The notes: generated by a model from the letters alone, not told the origin. DNA of 64,000 nucleotides from Bacillus sp. (in: firmicutes) (GCA_031180805.1 JAPSLL010000016.1:1-64000), one strand, 5' to 3'; counted from the first letter of the stretch, positions 55,771 to 64,000 are shown. Numbers and translations: made by a program.

Positions 55771-55990
55771 CTCGCCTCTTGGATTATTTTCCATAATGAA
55801 GATTATTCAAAGAAACAAATATTGGACAAACGTAGAAGTAAATTAAAAGGGGAACAATAATAAAGCTTTAAAATGTAACATTCTAAAAGAACAATGTGTC
55901 ACTCCATTTAATATTTAGGAGTGCAGGCAATGCGCTAGAAAGTTTTACGGCCTGAGAGAACACTTTTATATGGAAATCATAACAAGAACA

Positions 55991-56029
55991 CAAAGATAGC
56001 CGTGCAGCATCCTTGTACGGCTATCTTTG
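55991..56029. terminator. Strong hairpin caaagatagccgt/acggctatctttg
   Basis: 13-bp perfect arms in an otherwise non-coding stretch; probably terminator of a lost gene. Confidence 0.5.
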
Positions 56030-56268
56030 TGGCTTTACAGAAGGTCTCATATCTTTTAAAAAAATATAAGTTTTTCATCACATTCACAGTTTGGTAATGA
56101 TTAGATAAGATTGCTTTATTCGATATTTTGATATAGAACGACCTGTTCAATCAGCTATCGTCTTCTCGGTGATTTTCCTATTGAGGGAGGCAAGTAAAAT
56201 TGCCCTTGCCTCTATTAACGTTTTAATAGAGGTGACGATATTAGAAATACCTTATAGAATGTCTAAAA

Positions 56269-56296
56269 AAAAGTGACCGTTGCAACGGTCACTTTT
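56269..56296. terminator. 28-bp perfect palindrome; terminator-like on the minus strand
   Basis: AAAAGTGACCGTTGCAACGGTCACTTTT with flanking A-run (T-run on -). Confidence 0.5.
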
Positions 56297-56344
56297 CAGC
56301 GAATTGTCTTTTATATTGTGTGTTAGTATTTTTATCAGGGAGGC

Positions 56345-57841
56345 ATGGAGATGAGTTCAAATTGTAACCGTGAACAAGATTTGTTACTGTTTCTTTCAAA
56401 AAATCAAGGTTATGTTACTTCAAAGGATCTCCTAGAAGTACTAAATGTTTCTCAAAAAACAGTATATCGTTTAATAAATAAAATTAACAACGAGTGCGTG
56501 GACAGCCCTTTAATTATATCTGAAAGGGGGAGAGGGTATAAACTCGATTACGAAAAATTTATTAATTATCAAAAAAACAATAATAAATACAAAGAAATAC
56601 AATTTTCCCCTAATGAGAGACGTAAACGAATTATGGAAGAACTATTGTTGTCTTCGCCTAAACCTATAAATGTTTACCACTTATTTAGTCATTATCATGT
56701 AGGAGACTCCGTTGCTTTTAATGACGAACAGATAATGAGCGAAGAGCTTAAAAAATACAATTTAGTTCTAGAGCGAAAAAATAGAACACTTGCCATACAA
56801 GGGGATGAAGTTAATATTCGAAAGGCCATTAAGGATATTATTGAAATCTTTAATACGATTGATATCGATGATTTAAAAAGGAATCAAGAACTTAGTTTCA
56901 ATCAGTACGATGTTTTGTTTATATTGGATCAATTAAGAAAGATTGAAGAAGATTTAGATATAACAATTCCCTATCCATATAATGTAAACATTTTCTCGCA
57001 TCTATATATACTACTAAGTCGCTCAAGAAAAGTTCCTACTAGGCTATTTACCGATAAGATTTCGATTGAAGAAATGGAAAACATGAAAAGAGATATTTTA
57101 TATCCGGTTGCAAAAGCTATTGTCCATAATATTGAAAAATATTTGAACAGTTCTTTGCCAGATATAGAGATTTACTTTCTTTATCAGTATTTAGTGTCAT
57201 CAAGAATGCAAGGATCTCTTGTTAAAACTTCGACTTTTTCATCAAAAGTTATCCAAGTAACAAAAGCATATATTGATGGGGTGAGTACTAGTTTAGGAAT
57301 TGATATAGACAGTCAATCCATTTTCATCGATTTAGCCAACCATATTAAACCGATGCTTAATCGATTAGAGCATAAAATTCGAGTTAATAACAGCTTGTTA
57401 AGTCAGATTAAGGTAACGTATGAAGAAGTATTTTTCAGTGTAACAAACGTGTCCGAATTGGTAAGTGGAAAATTTAACTTACCAGCCATAAATGACGATG
57501 AGAATGGGTTTATCACCCTATACTTTGCAAAAGTGATAGAAACGGGCCAATATCAACGTCCAATAAAAACATTAATCATGTGTACGACAGGAATTGGAAC
57601 TTCAGAACTTTTAAAGGCGAAAGTTTCAAAGAAGTTTCCCGAGTTAGAAATTGTTGATGTAGTAGCATCACGAAATATAAAAATGATAAAAGAGAAATAC
57701 ACAGATGCTGAATTGATCCTGAGTACTGTTCATATTAAGGAAGAAGTACCCATTCCTTATTTATTAGTGAGTGCGATGTTTACAATTGATGACCAGAAGA
57801 GACTTCAGGGAAAGATAGAGGAAATTTATCATGGAGATTAA
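56345..57841 (+). CDS. LicR/MtlR-type PRD transcriptional activator (HTH-PRD-EIIB-like)
   Basis: N-terminal HTH, PRD-like FSHLYILLSR and IDLANHIKPMLNR, EIIB-like LIMCTTGIGTSELLKAKV. Confidence 0.88.
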   Translation: MEMSSNCNREQDLLLFLSKNQGYVTSKDLLEVLNVSQKTVYRLINKINNECVDSPLIISERGRGYKLDYEKFINYQKNNNKYKEIQFSPNERRKRIMEELLLSSPKPINVYHLFSHYHVGDSVAFNDEQIMSEELKKYNLVLERKNRTLAIQGDEVNIRKAIKDIIEIFNTIDIDDLKRNQELSFNQYDVLFILDQLRKIEEDLDITIPYPYNVNIFSHLYILLSRSRKVPTRLFTDKISIEEMENMKRDILYPVAKAIVHNIEKYLNSSLPDIEIYFLYQYLVSSRMQGSLVKTSTFSSKVIQVTKAYIDGVSTSLGIDIDSQSIFIDLANHIKPMLNRLEHKIRVNNSLLSQIKVTYEEVFFSVTNVSELVSGKFNLPAINDDENGFITLYFAKVIETGQYQRPIKTLIMCTTGIGTSELLKAKVSKKFPELEIVDVVASRNIKMIKEKYTDAELILSTVHIKEEVPIPYLLVSAMFTIDDQKRLQGKIEEIYHGD

Positions 57842-58280
57842 TTCAATCTATCAAGTTTATTTTAATTGTGAGTTAAAAACAAAAGAAGAAGTACACTCTT
57901 TTATCTCTGAAATCGTATGTCAGGATAATCCTACGCAAAAAGCGGAAGTCATCAATCAATTAAATGAAAGAGAAAAAGTAGGCAGCACATTAATCGCTGA
58001 ACATGTGTTGTTGCCTCATTTCGAAAGCAAGCAAATAAAGAAGAGTCAAATTCTATTAATTCGGTTAGCCAATCCAATCCGTTCATGGGATTCCCAGACA
58101 AAGGATATCCGTTTATTGATTGTTATTATATTAAAGGAAAATGAAAGCGTTCAAATAAAGAAGGAAATAGCCTTATTCACCCGCTCTTTAGCAGATGAAG
58201 AGTATTTAGATCGATTATTGAACAGTCGTGAAAAAGAAAGCTTTATTAAAGAAATTTTAAAAAAACAGGAGGAAAAATGA
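57831..58280 (+). CDS. PTS EIIA (fructose/mannitol-type) domain protein, regulator-associated
   Basis: VGSTLIAEHVLLPHFES; overlaps regulator by 11 nt in another frame. Confidence 0.75.
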   Translation: MEINSIYQVYFNCELKTKEEVHSFISEIVCQDNPTQKAEVINQLNEREKVGSTLIAEHVLLPHFESKQIKKSQILLIRLANPIRSWDSQTKDIRLLIVIILKENESVQIKKEIALFTRSLADEEYLDRLLNSREKESFIKEILKKQEEK

Positions 58281-58597
58281 TGAAAATAGTAGGAGTTGCA
58301 GCATGCACAGTTGGGATCGCACACACGTATATCGCACAGGAGAAATTAGAGAATGCCGGAAAGAAAGCAGGCCATGAAATTCATATTGAAACACAAGGAA
58401 CGATTGGAACAGAGAATGAACTGACTCAAAAACAGATCGATGAAGCAGACATCGTTATCTTAGCTGTAGACGTTAAAATCGCAGGAAGAGAACGTTTTGA
58501 AGGGAAGAGAATCATCCAAGTTTCGACAGAAATAGCTGTAAAATCACCAAATAAATTAATTGAAAAAGCGGTAGAAGTTGTAAACCAAAAGAAATAA
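58277..58597 (+). CDS. PTS fructose-family EIIB component
   Basis: MKIVGVAACTVGIAHTYIAQEKLE. Confidence 0.9.
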   Translation: MMKIVGVAACTVGIAHTYIAQEKLENAGKKAGHEIHIETQGTIGTENELTQKQIDEADIVILAVDVKIAGRERFEGKRIIQVSTEIAVKSPNKLIEKAVEVVNQKK

Positions 58598-58624
58598 TTT
58601 AGCCATCAAAAATAGGAGGGGAAT

Positions 58625-59080
58625 ATGATGGAAGTAAAAGATATTGTCGATATAAATACAATCAAAACCAACATAAATGTTAAAAGCAAGGAAGAAGCCA
58701 TCCAAGAATTAGCAGAGGTGTTGCTACAAAATGAATACATTACAGATATTAAAGAGTTTTTAAAAGATATCTATGCTAGGGAAGCAGTGGGACAAACTGG
58801 AATCGGAAATTATATTGCGATTCCTCATGGTAATAGTCATTCTGTAAAAAAAATAGGAGTAGCAATTGGAATTACACAGAAAGAAATCCCTTGGGAGACA
58901 CTCGATGGGAAAGGTGTAAAGGGGATCATACTTTTTGCTGTGGGAAAAGAAAATGATGGATCACAACAACATCTAAAATTATTATCACTATTTGCAAGAA
59001 AATTGGGAAACGATGAAGTCGTTGAGAAAATGCTACAGTCGAAAGATGCTGAAGACGTGAAAGATGCTTTATGTAATTAA
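58625..59080 (+). CDS. PTS fructose-family EIIA component
   Basis: REAVGQTGIGNYIAIPHGNS. Confidence 0.92.
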   Translation: MMEVKDIVDINTIKTNINVKSKEEAIQELAEVLLQNEYITDIKEFLKDIYAREAVGQTGIGNYIAIPHGNSHSVKKIGVAIGITQKEIPWETLDGKGVKGIILFAVGKENDGSQQHLKLLSLFARKLGNDEVVEKMLQSKDAEDVKDALCN

Positions 59081-59109
59081 AAAGACTTTTAGTAATAGGG
59101 GGGGTAAAA

Positions 59110-60204
59110 ATGAGTAAAATAAAAAATTTAAATCTTAAAGGTCATTTATTGACGGCAATTTCATATTTAATTCCAATTGTGTGTGGTGCAGGTTTTTTAA
59201 TCGCAATTGGTATGGCTTTTGGAGGTACTAGTCAAGGCACATTAGTACAAGGTGAATTTTCCATTTGGGATGCTTTAGCAACTATGGGTGGGGCTGGCTT
59301 AGGTTTGCTACCTGTCGTTATATCTACAGGGATTTCTTATTCAATTGCAGGAAAACCAGGAATCGCTCCAGGTTTTATAATTGGTTTAACTGCTAATGCA
59401 ATTGGTGCTGGATTCATTGGTGGGATTTTAGGAGGTTACTTATCGGGTTATCTTGCTGTAGCTGTTTTAAAACATGTTAAAGTTCCTAGCTGGGCTAAAG
59501 GATTAATGCCTACTTTAATTATTCCATTTTTGACCTCTATTATTGGTGGATTAATCATGGTTTATATTATCGGTATCCCGGTCGCTGCTTTTACATCGTT
59601 ATTAACAAATGCATTAAACGGTTTAGGGTCTTCTTCATTGTTAGTATTTGGTGCAATTATAGGTTTATTGAGCGGAGTAGATTTTGGTGGGCCCATTAAC
59701 AAGACGGTATTTGCCTTTGTATTGACAATACAGGCAGAAGGAATTAATGGACCTATTACAGCCTTACAATTAGTAAATACAGCAACACCTATTGGATTTG
59801 GGTTAGCTTACTTTATAGCAAAAATGTTTGGTAAAAACATCTATACACCAGTAGAAACTGAGGCTTTGAAATCGGCAGTTCCAATGGGTGTTGTTAATAT
59901 TGTTGAAGGTGTTATTCCGATTGTTATGAATGATATTGTTCGTTGTGTAACGGCAGTAGCGATTGGTGGAGCGGTAGGTGGTGCCGTAACGATGGTGTTA
60001 GGAGCAGATGCAACTGTCCCATTTGGTGGCGTATTGATGTTACCAACGATGTCTCAACCATGGACAGGAGCTGTAGCCATATTAGTGAATGCTCTTGTAA
60101 CAGGGATAGCTTTGGCATTGCTTAAGAAAAATGTGAGTCTAGAAGATGAGCGAGTAGAAGTTGAAGAGGAAGACATTGATTTAGATGATATTCAAATTAT
60201 TTAA
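59110..60204 (+). CDS. PTS fructose-family EIIC component
   Basis: LLTAISYLIPIVCGAGFLIAIG, GVDFGGPINKTVFAF. Confidence 0.92.
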   Translation: MSKIKNLNLKGHLLTAISYLIPIVCGAGFLIAIGMAFGGTSQGTLVQGEFSIWDALATMGGAGLGLLPVVISTGISYSIAGKPGIAPGFIIGLTANAIGAGFIGGILGGYLSGYLAVAVLKHVKVPSWAKGLMPTLIIPFLTSIIGGLIMVYIIGIPVAAFTSLLTNALNGLGSSSLLVFGAIIGLLSGVDFGGPINKTVFAFVLTIQAEGINGPITALQLVNTATPIGFGLAYFIAKMFGKNIYTPVETEALKSAVPMGVVNIVEGVIPIVMNDIVRCVTAVAIGGAVGGAVTMVLGADATVPFGGVLMLPTMSQPWTGAVAILVNALVTGIALALLKKNVSLEDERVEVEEEDIDLDDIQII

Positions 60205-60246
60205 GCAAGATGCAAGTGAAATGAAATGTTAGGGTGCTGAAAATGT

Positions 60247-60318
60247 AAACGCATCAATACTTTAGGGCTGGTTGATGGGGAGACGACAAACCCTACTATT
60301 GTTTCTAAAGAAAAAATA
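60247..60318 (+). pseudogene. Relic of transaldolase / fructose-6-phosphate aldolase (FSA/TalC-like) N-terminus
   Basis: KRINTLGLVDGETTNPTIVSKEKI; matches family ...LGLVDGVTTNPT..KE. Confidence 0.65.
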
Positions 60319-60344
60319 ACGGTTTTGTGGAGGAGAAACAGATT

Positions 60345-61034
60345 ATGAGAAAAGTAGAATTTTCACCATCATTGATGACAATGGACTTAGATAAGTTTAA
60401 AGAACAAATCACTTTTTTAAACAATCATGTAGACTCTTATCATATTGATATTATGGATGGGCATTATGTTCCTAATATTACATTATCACCATGGTTTATC
60501 GAAGAAGTACGAAAAATAAGTGATTTACCAATGTCCGCCCATCTTATGGTAACGGATCCAAGTTTCTGGGTTCAACAATTAATTGATTTAAAGTGCGAAT
60601 GGATTTGCATGCATGCAGAAGTACTTGATGGTTTGGCTTTTCGATTAATTGATCAAATACATGATGCTGGATTAAAAGCAGGGGTAGTATTAAATCCAGA
60701 AACGCCAATTGAAACGATTTTCCCTTATATTGAATTAGTAGATAAAATTACAATTATGACAGTGGATCCAGGGTTCGCTGGGCAACGTTTTATCGAAAGC
60801 ACCCTAGATAAAATTGTAGAATTAAGAAAACTAAGAGAAGAAAAAGGATATCAATATGTCATTGAGATGGATGGATCATCTAGTCGGAAAACATTTAAAA
60901 GAATTGATGCAGCCGGTCCTGATATTTATATCGTAGGTCGTAGCGGTTTATTTGGATTAGATGAAAATATCGAAAAATCATGGGGAATCATGTGTAAAGA
61001 TTATGAGGACATGACTGGGAAAGTAATATCATAA
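60345..61034 (+). CDS. alsE: D-allulose-6-phosphate 3-epimerase-like (RPE superfamily, AlsE subgroup)
   Basis: HIDIMDGHYVPNITLSPWF, MTVDPGFAGQRFI, IEMDGSSS; resembles E. coli AlsE more than Rpe; start ATG 60345. Confidence 0.82.
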   Translation: MRKVEFSPSLMTMDLDKFKEQITFLNNHVDSYHIDIMDGHYVPNITLSPWFIEEVRKISDLPMSAHLMVTDPSFWVQQLIDLKCEWICMHAEVLDGLAFRLIDQIHDAGLKAGVVLNPETPIETIFPYIELVDKITIMTVDPGFAGQRFIESTLDKIVELRKLREEKGYQYVIEMDGSSSRKTFKRIDAAGPDIYIVGRSGLFGLDENIEKSWGIMCKDYEDMTGKVIS

Positions 61035-61104
61035 TAATTTAAAGGGACTGGGGTAAAACCCGCTATTGCGTCGAGAGGATGAACGTCGCATATTCCTCAA
61101 AAAA

Positions 61105-61147
61105 CATAAAAAAAGTGAAATCAACGGTGGATTTCACTTTTTTTATG
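61105..61147. terminator. Bidirectional terminator after alsE
   Basis: cataaaaaaagtgaaatc-aacggtg-gatttcactttttttatg. Confidence 0.88.
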
Positions 61148-61355
61148 TTTCAGAAGCTAATAACAGTGGAATTACGTTGTTAAACATAATCACCATTTAG
61201 AACTACTATCTATTGTTTGATAAATCCCTTTTAATTTTGACGACGATACATATATATAACGGGATATTATTTTATTGTGGTAAAAAATGCTAAACCTAGA
61301 TAGGACAAGAATTGTTTTGTTTCGTATTTCTTCATATTGTATATGTATATAGAAT

Positions 61356-61430
61356 AACGTGAAAAATACGGTGTTAAAGGCGATCTCACACACTCAATTC
61401 TCAAAACGCTAATGGTACGTTTCAAAGTCT
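61356..61430 (+). repeat. Degenerate duplicate of the rpsI 3' end (attR-like)
   Basis: aacgtgaaaaatacggtgttaaaggcgatctcacacactcaattctcaaaacgctaatggtacgtttcaaagtctc aligns with 55472-55551. Confidence 0.85.
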
Positions 61431-61457
61431 CCCAAGCTTTATGCTTGGGTTTTTTTA
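61431..61457 (+). terminator. Terminator downstream of rpsI duplicate
   Basis: cccaagctttatgcttgggttttttt. Confidence 0.88.
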
Positions 61458-61665
61458 TGTTTGAAAGTAGTGTTGACAATTTAGCTAATCATTTCAACCT
61501 TCTTCAGACTTTCATTCATTGGACCAGCTAAACTATTACTGTAATTTTTTCGCTATCTAGTATTTGTCTTGTTCGTTATTAGGAGAAGCTATCTTAAGCA
61601 GTCTTATTTTTTTATAAAAAACAATTCACCATTATTTTGGAAAATTTAATCTAGTAATTCGTTTA

Positions 61666-61679
61666 TGAAAACGCTATAA
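61666..61679 (+). promoter_or_regulatory. LacI-family/CcpA-type operator-like site 1
   Basis: tgaaaacgctataat. Confidence 0.4.
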
Positions 61680-61786
61680 TTATTCTATGGAACATCATAC
61701 CACGATGTGGAACAAGTTGTTGTTGAATGTTAAGTTTTGAGTCTAATCTAAAGTTGTTTTACGGAATGTTGTTATTCACCAATTAA

Positions 61787-61800
61787 TGAAAACGCTTAAT
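61787..61800 (+). promoter_or_regulatory. LacI-family/CcpA-type operator-like site 2
   Basis: tgaaaacgcttaat, just upstream of kduI. Confidence 0.45.
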
Positions 61801-61830
61801 TCAAAAAGACAATAAAGGGAGATGGAGATT

Positions 61831-62661
61831 ATGGAAATAAGATATTCAACACACCCAGAGCAAGTAAAGGCATTTACAACAGAGGATATACGCAAGCATT
61901 ATCTCATCGAGGAATTGTTTGTACCAAATGAAATAAAGCTTGTTTATACGATGGAAGATAGAGCAATCATTGGTGGGATTACACCAACTACAGAAGCAAT
62001 CTCTTTAGAAGGCTATGATGAAATTAAAGCGGATTACTTTTTAGAGAGAAGAGAGGTTGGGATTTTTAATGTAGGTGGTCCTGGCAGCATTTCTGTAGAT
62101 GATGAGCAGTATCAAATGGAAAATAAGGATTGCTTATACGTTGGGTTGGGTAAAAGGGAATTATTGTTTTCTAGTGAAGCATCTGAAAATCCAGCAAAAT
62201 ACTATTTGTTTTCAGCACCAGCACATAAGGAGTATCCAACTCAGCACGTAGCATTCAAGGATGTTGAAGGAGACCGATTAGGATCACTTGAAAATGCCAA
62301 TGATCGTGTGATTAGAAGAATGATACATAATGAAGGAATCCAAAGCTGCCAGGTTGTGATGGGAATGACACAATTAAAGACGGGCAGTGTGTGGAACTCA
62401 ATGCCAACTCATACACATAATCGCCGTATGGAGGTATATCTTTATATCGATTTAGATGAACGATCAAGAATGTTTCATTTAATGGGAGAGCCAACAGAAA
62501 CAAGACATATTGTCATGAAAAATGAAGAAGCCGTTATTTCACCTCCTTGGTCAATTCACTGTGGAAGTGCAACGAGTAGTTATACATTTATTTGGGCAAT
62601 GGCAGGGGAAAACAAAACCTATAATGATATGGATGCCGTATCAATTGAACAATTACGCTAG
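61831..62661 (+). CDS. kduI: 5-dehydro-4-deoxy-D-glucuronate isomerase
   Basis: MEIRYSTHPEQVKAFTTEDIRKHYLIEELF, GGPGSISVD; alternate ATG at 61822. Confidence 0.95.
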   Translation: MEIRYSTHPEQVKAFTTEDIRKHYLIEELFVPNEIKLVYTMEDRAIIGGITPTTEAISLEGYDEIKADYFLERREVGIFNVGGPGSISVDDEQYQMENKDCLYVGLGKRELLFSSEASENPAKYYLFSAPAHKEYPTQHVAFKDVEGDRLGSLENANDRVIRRMIHNEGIQSCQVVMGMTQLKTGSVWNSMPTHTHNRRMEVYLYIDLDERSRMFHLMGEPTETRHIVMKNEEAVISPPWSIHCGSATSSYTFIWAMAGENKTYNDMDAVSIEQLR

Positions 62662-62830
62662 GTTAAAATAAATCCAAAGATCGGGGTCAATATAGAAGAC
62701 ATCTAAAGAATAAGAAAAATTCCTTTGATTTCATAATAGATAAAGAACGCATGAGCAGCATGAAAAGTCAACTCTATCTAATTAAGCCTTGAAATTACAC
62801 ATTTTAATTTGAAAGGTAAGGTAGATATTT

Positions 62831-63826
62831 ATGAAGATTATGAAGACGATTGAAAAAATCCCTGGAGGTCTAATGCTCGTTCCGTTGTTTCTCGGAGCTA
62901 TTATTCGTACACTTGCTCCAGAATCAGGGGAGTATTTCGGTTCATTTACAAATGGATTGATGACTGGAACTGTACCGATACTAGCTGTCTGGTTTTTCTG
63001 TATGGGTGCAGGAATTAACATTAAAGCAACTGGTACAGTATTAAGAAAATCCGGAACACTTGTATTGACAAAAATAGCAGTTGCCTGGTTAGTGGCAATT
63101 GTAGCGTCTCTGTTTATTCCTGATGGTGGTATTCAATCAGGCTTCTTTGCTGGATTATCAGTTCTTGCACTAGTGTCTATGATGGATATGACAAATGGTG
63201 GTTTATATGCTTCTATTATGCAACAGTATGGAACAAAAGAAGAAGCGGGTGCGTTTGTTTTAATGTCGCTAGAATCAGGACCATTAGTAACGATGTTAAT
63301 TCTCGGAACAACGGGGTTAGCTGCATTTGAACCACAGGCATTTGTCGGTGCTGTGCTACCATTTGTGGTTGGATTTATTCTTGGAAACTTAGATCAAGAT
63401 TTTCGTAATTTCTTTAGTAAGGCAACACATACGATGATTCCGTTCTTCGGATTTGCTTTAGGTAATACAATTGATTTAACTGTTATTGCACAAACGGGTC
63501 TTTTAGGAATCATTCTTGGAATTCTAGTGATTATTGTAACAGGAATACCATTAATGATTGCAGATAAATTTATTGGGGGAGGAAACGGTACAGCAGGGAT
63601 TGCGGCATCAAGTACAGCTGGTGCAGCGGTAGCAAACCCTATGATTATTGCTGAGATTAAACCTGAATTTCTTCCAGAGGCACAGTCAGCTACTGCATTA
63701 GTTGCTGCAGCTGTCATTGTTACATCGATATTAGTACCAATTTTAACAGCTTATTGGTCAAAGCATATGGATAAGAAGAATAAAAAGCCAGTTATAAAGG
63801 ATGAAAATAACGCTACTGTATTATAG
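62831..63826 (+). CDS. kdgT: 2-keto-3-deoxygluconate permease
   Basis: [23 protein letters not shown]; KdgT family. Confidence 0.94.
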   Translation: MKIMKTIEKIPGGLMLVPLFLGAIIRTLAPESGEYFGSFTNGLMTGTVPILAVWFFCMGAGINIKATGTVLRKSGTLVLTKIAVAWLVAIVASLFIPDGGIQSGFFAGLSVLALVSMMDMTNGGLYASIMQQYGTKEEAGAFVLMSLESGPLVTMLILGTTGLAAFEPQAFVGAVLPFVVGFILGNLDQDFRNFFSKATHTMIPFFGFALGNTIDLTVIAQTGLLGIILGILVIIVTGIPLMIADKFIGGGNGTAGIAASSTAGAAVANPMIIAEIKPEFLPEAQSATALVAAAVIVTSILVPILTAYWSKHMDKKNKKPVIKDENNATVL

Positions 63827-63886
63827 CTTTATATGACAATATTATTTATGACGTAATACTGTCAACATTCGGGAGGGGTTTTTAAG

Positions 63887-64000
63887 GTGAGTAAAATTTT
63901 AACTGTAGGGGAACCGATGGCTTTATTTGTAGCAGAAAAGGAAGGACCATTGGAAGATGTTGAGCATTATAGTCGTTTTGTAGCAGGAGCGGAGGTTAAT
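63887..64000 (+). CDS. kdgK: 2-keto-3-deoxygluconokinase (partial, runs off window)
   Basis: GTG start after gggagggg; SKILTVGEPMALFVAEKEGPLEDVEHYSRFVAGAEVN, PfkB-like N-terminus. Confidence 0.85.
   Translation, partial: MSKILTVGEPMALFVAEKEGPLEDVEHYSRFVAGAEVN

Noticed and set aside
60244-60256. cre-like TGTAAACGCATCA between IIC and alsE
   Set aside because: Overlaps the transaldolase relic (KRIN codons), so the match may be leftover coding sequence; not supported as an operator without binding data
61190-61479. Minus-strand ORFs (67 and 70 aa) across the rpsI duplicate
   Set aside because: Low-complexity translation; DNA is explained as degenerate rpsI 3' end plus terminator

Overview
The window is a Bacillus-type (low-GC Firmicute) chromosomal segment, read almost entirely on the + strand. 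It runs from a 23S-5S spacer and 5S rRNA, through mgtC-like, ctsR-mcsA-mcsB-clpC, radA, disA, a PIN/TRAM gene, ispD-ispF, gltX, a Cys T-box with cysE-cysS, mrnC-rlmB-rae1(yacP), sigH, rpmG-secE-nusG, rplKA/rplJL, rsmC-like and rpoBC, into the str/S10/spc/alpha ribosomal superoperon, ecfA1-ecfA2-ecfT, truA and rplM-rpsI. Up to rpsI it is mostly conserved core genome. Downstream of rpsI is an accessory segment: a LicR/MtlR-type PRD regulator, a separately encoded EIIA-like ORF, a fructose-family PTS IIB/IIA/IIC set and an AlsE-type allulose-6-phosphate 3-epimerase. I infer a one-step D-allulose (or related hexulose) PTS catabolic operon. It is bracketed by (i) the intact rpsI 3' end followed by a minus-strand tyrosine-recombinase C-terminal relic and (ii) a degenerate second copy of the rpsI 3' end, terminator and apparent integrase 3' end at about 61.36-61.59 kb. 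This looks like a decayed integrative element, possibly a tandem accretion, at an rpsI attachment site. A kduI-kdgT-kdgK pectin/uronate cluster follows. Other unlabelled items: an in-situ KOW/L14e-like pseudogene between map and infA, a transaldolase/FSA relic in front of alsE, two tandem degenerate palindromic repeats between rplQ and ecfA1, a MITE-like repeat between the T-box and cysE, and several unusual mRNA leaders. All assignments come from reading the sequence and ORF track; no searches were run.
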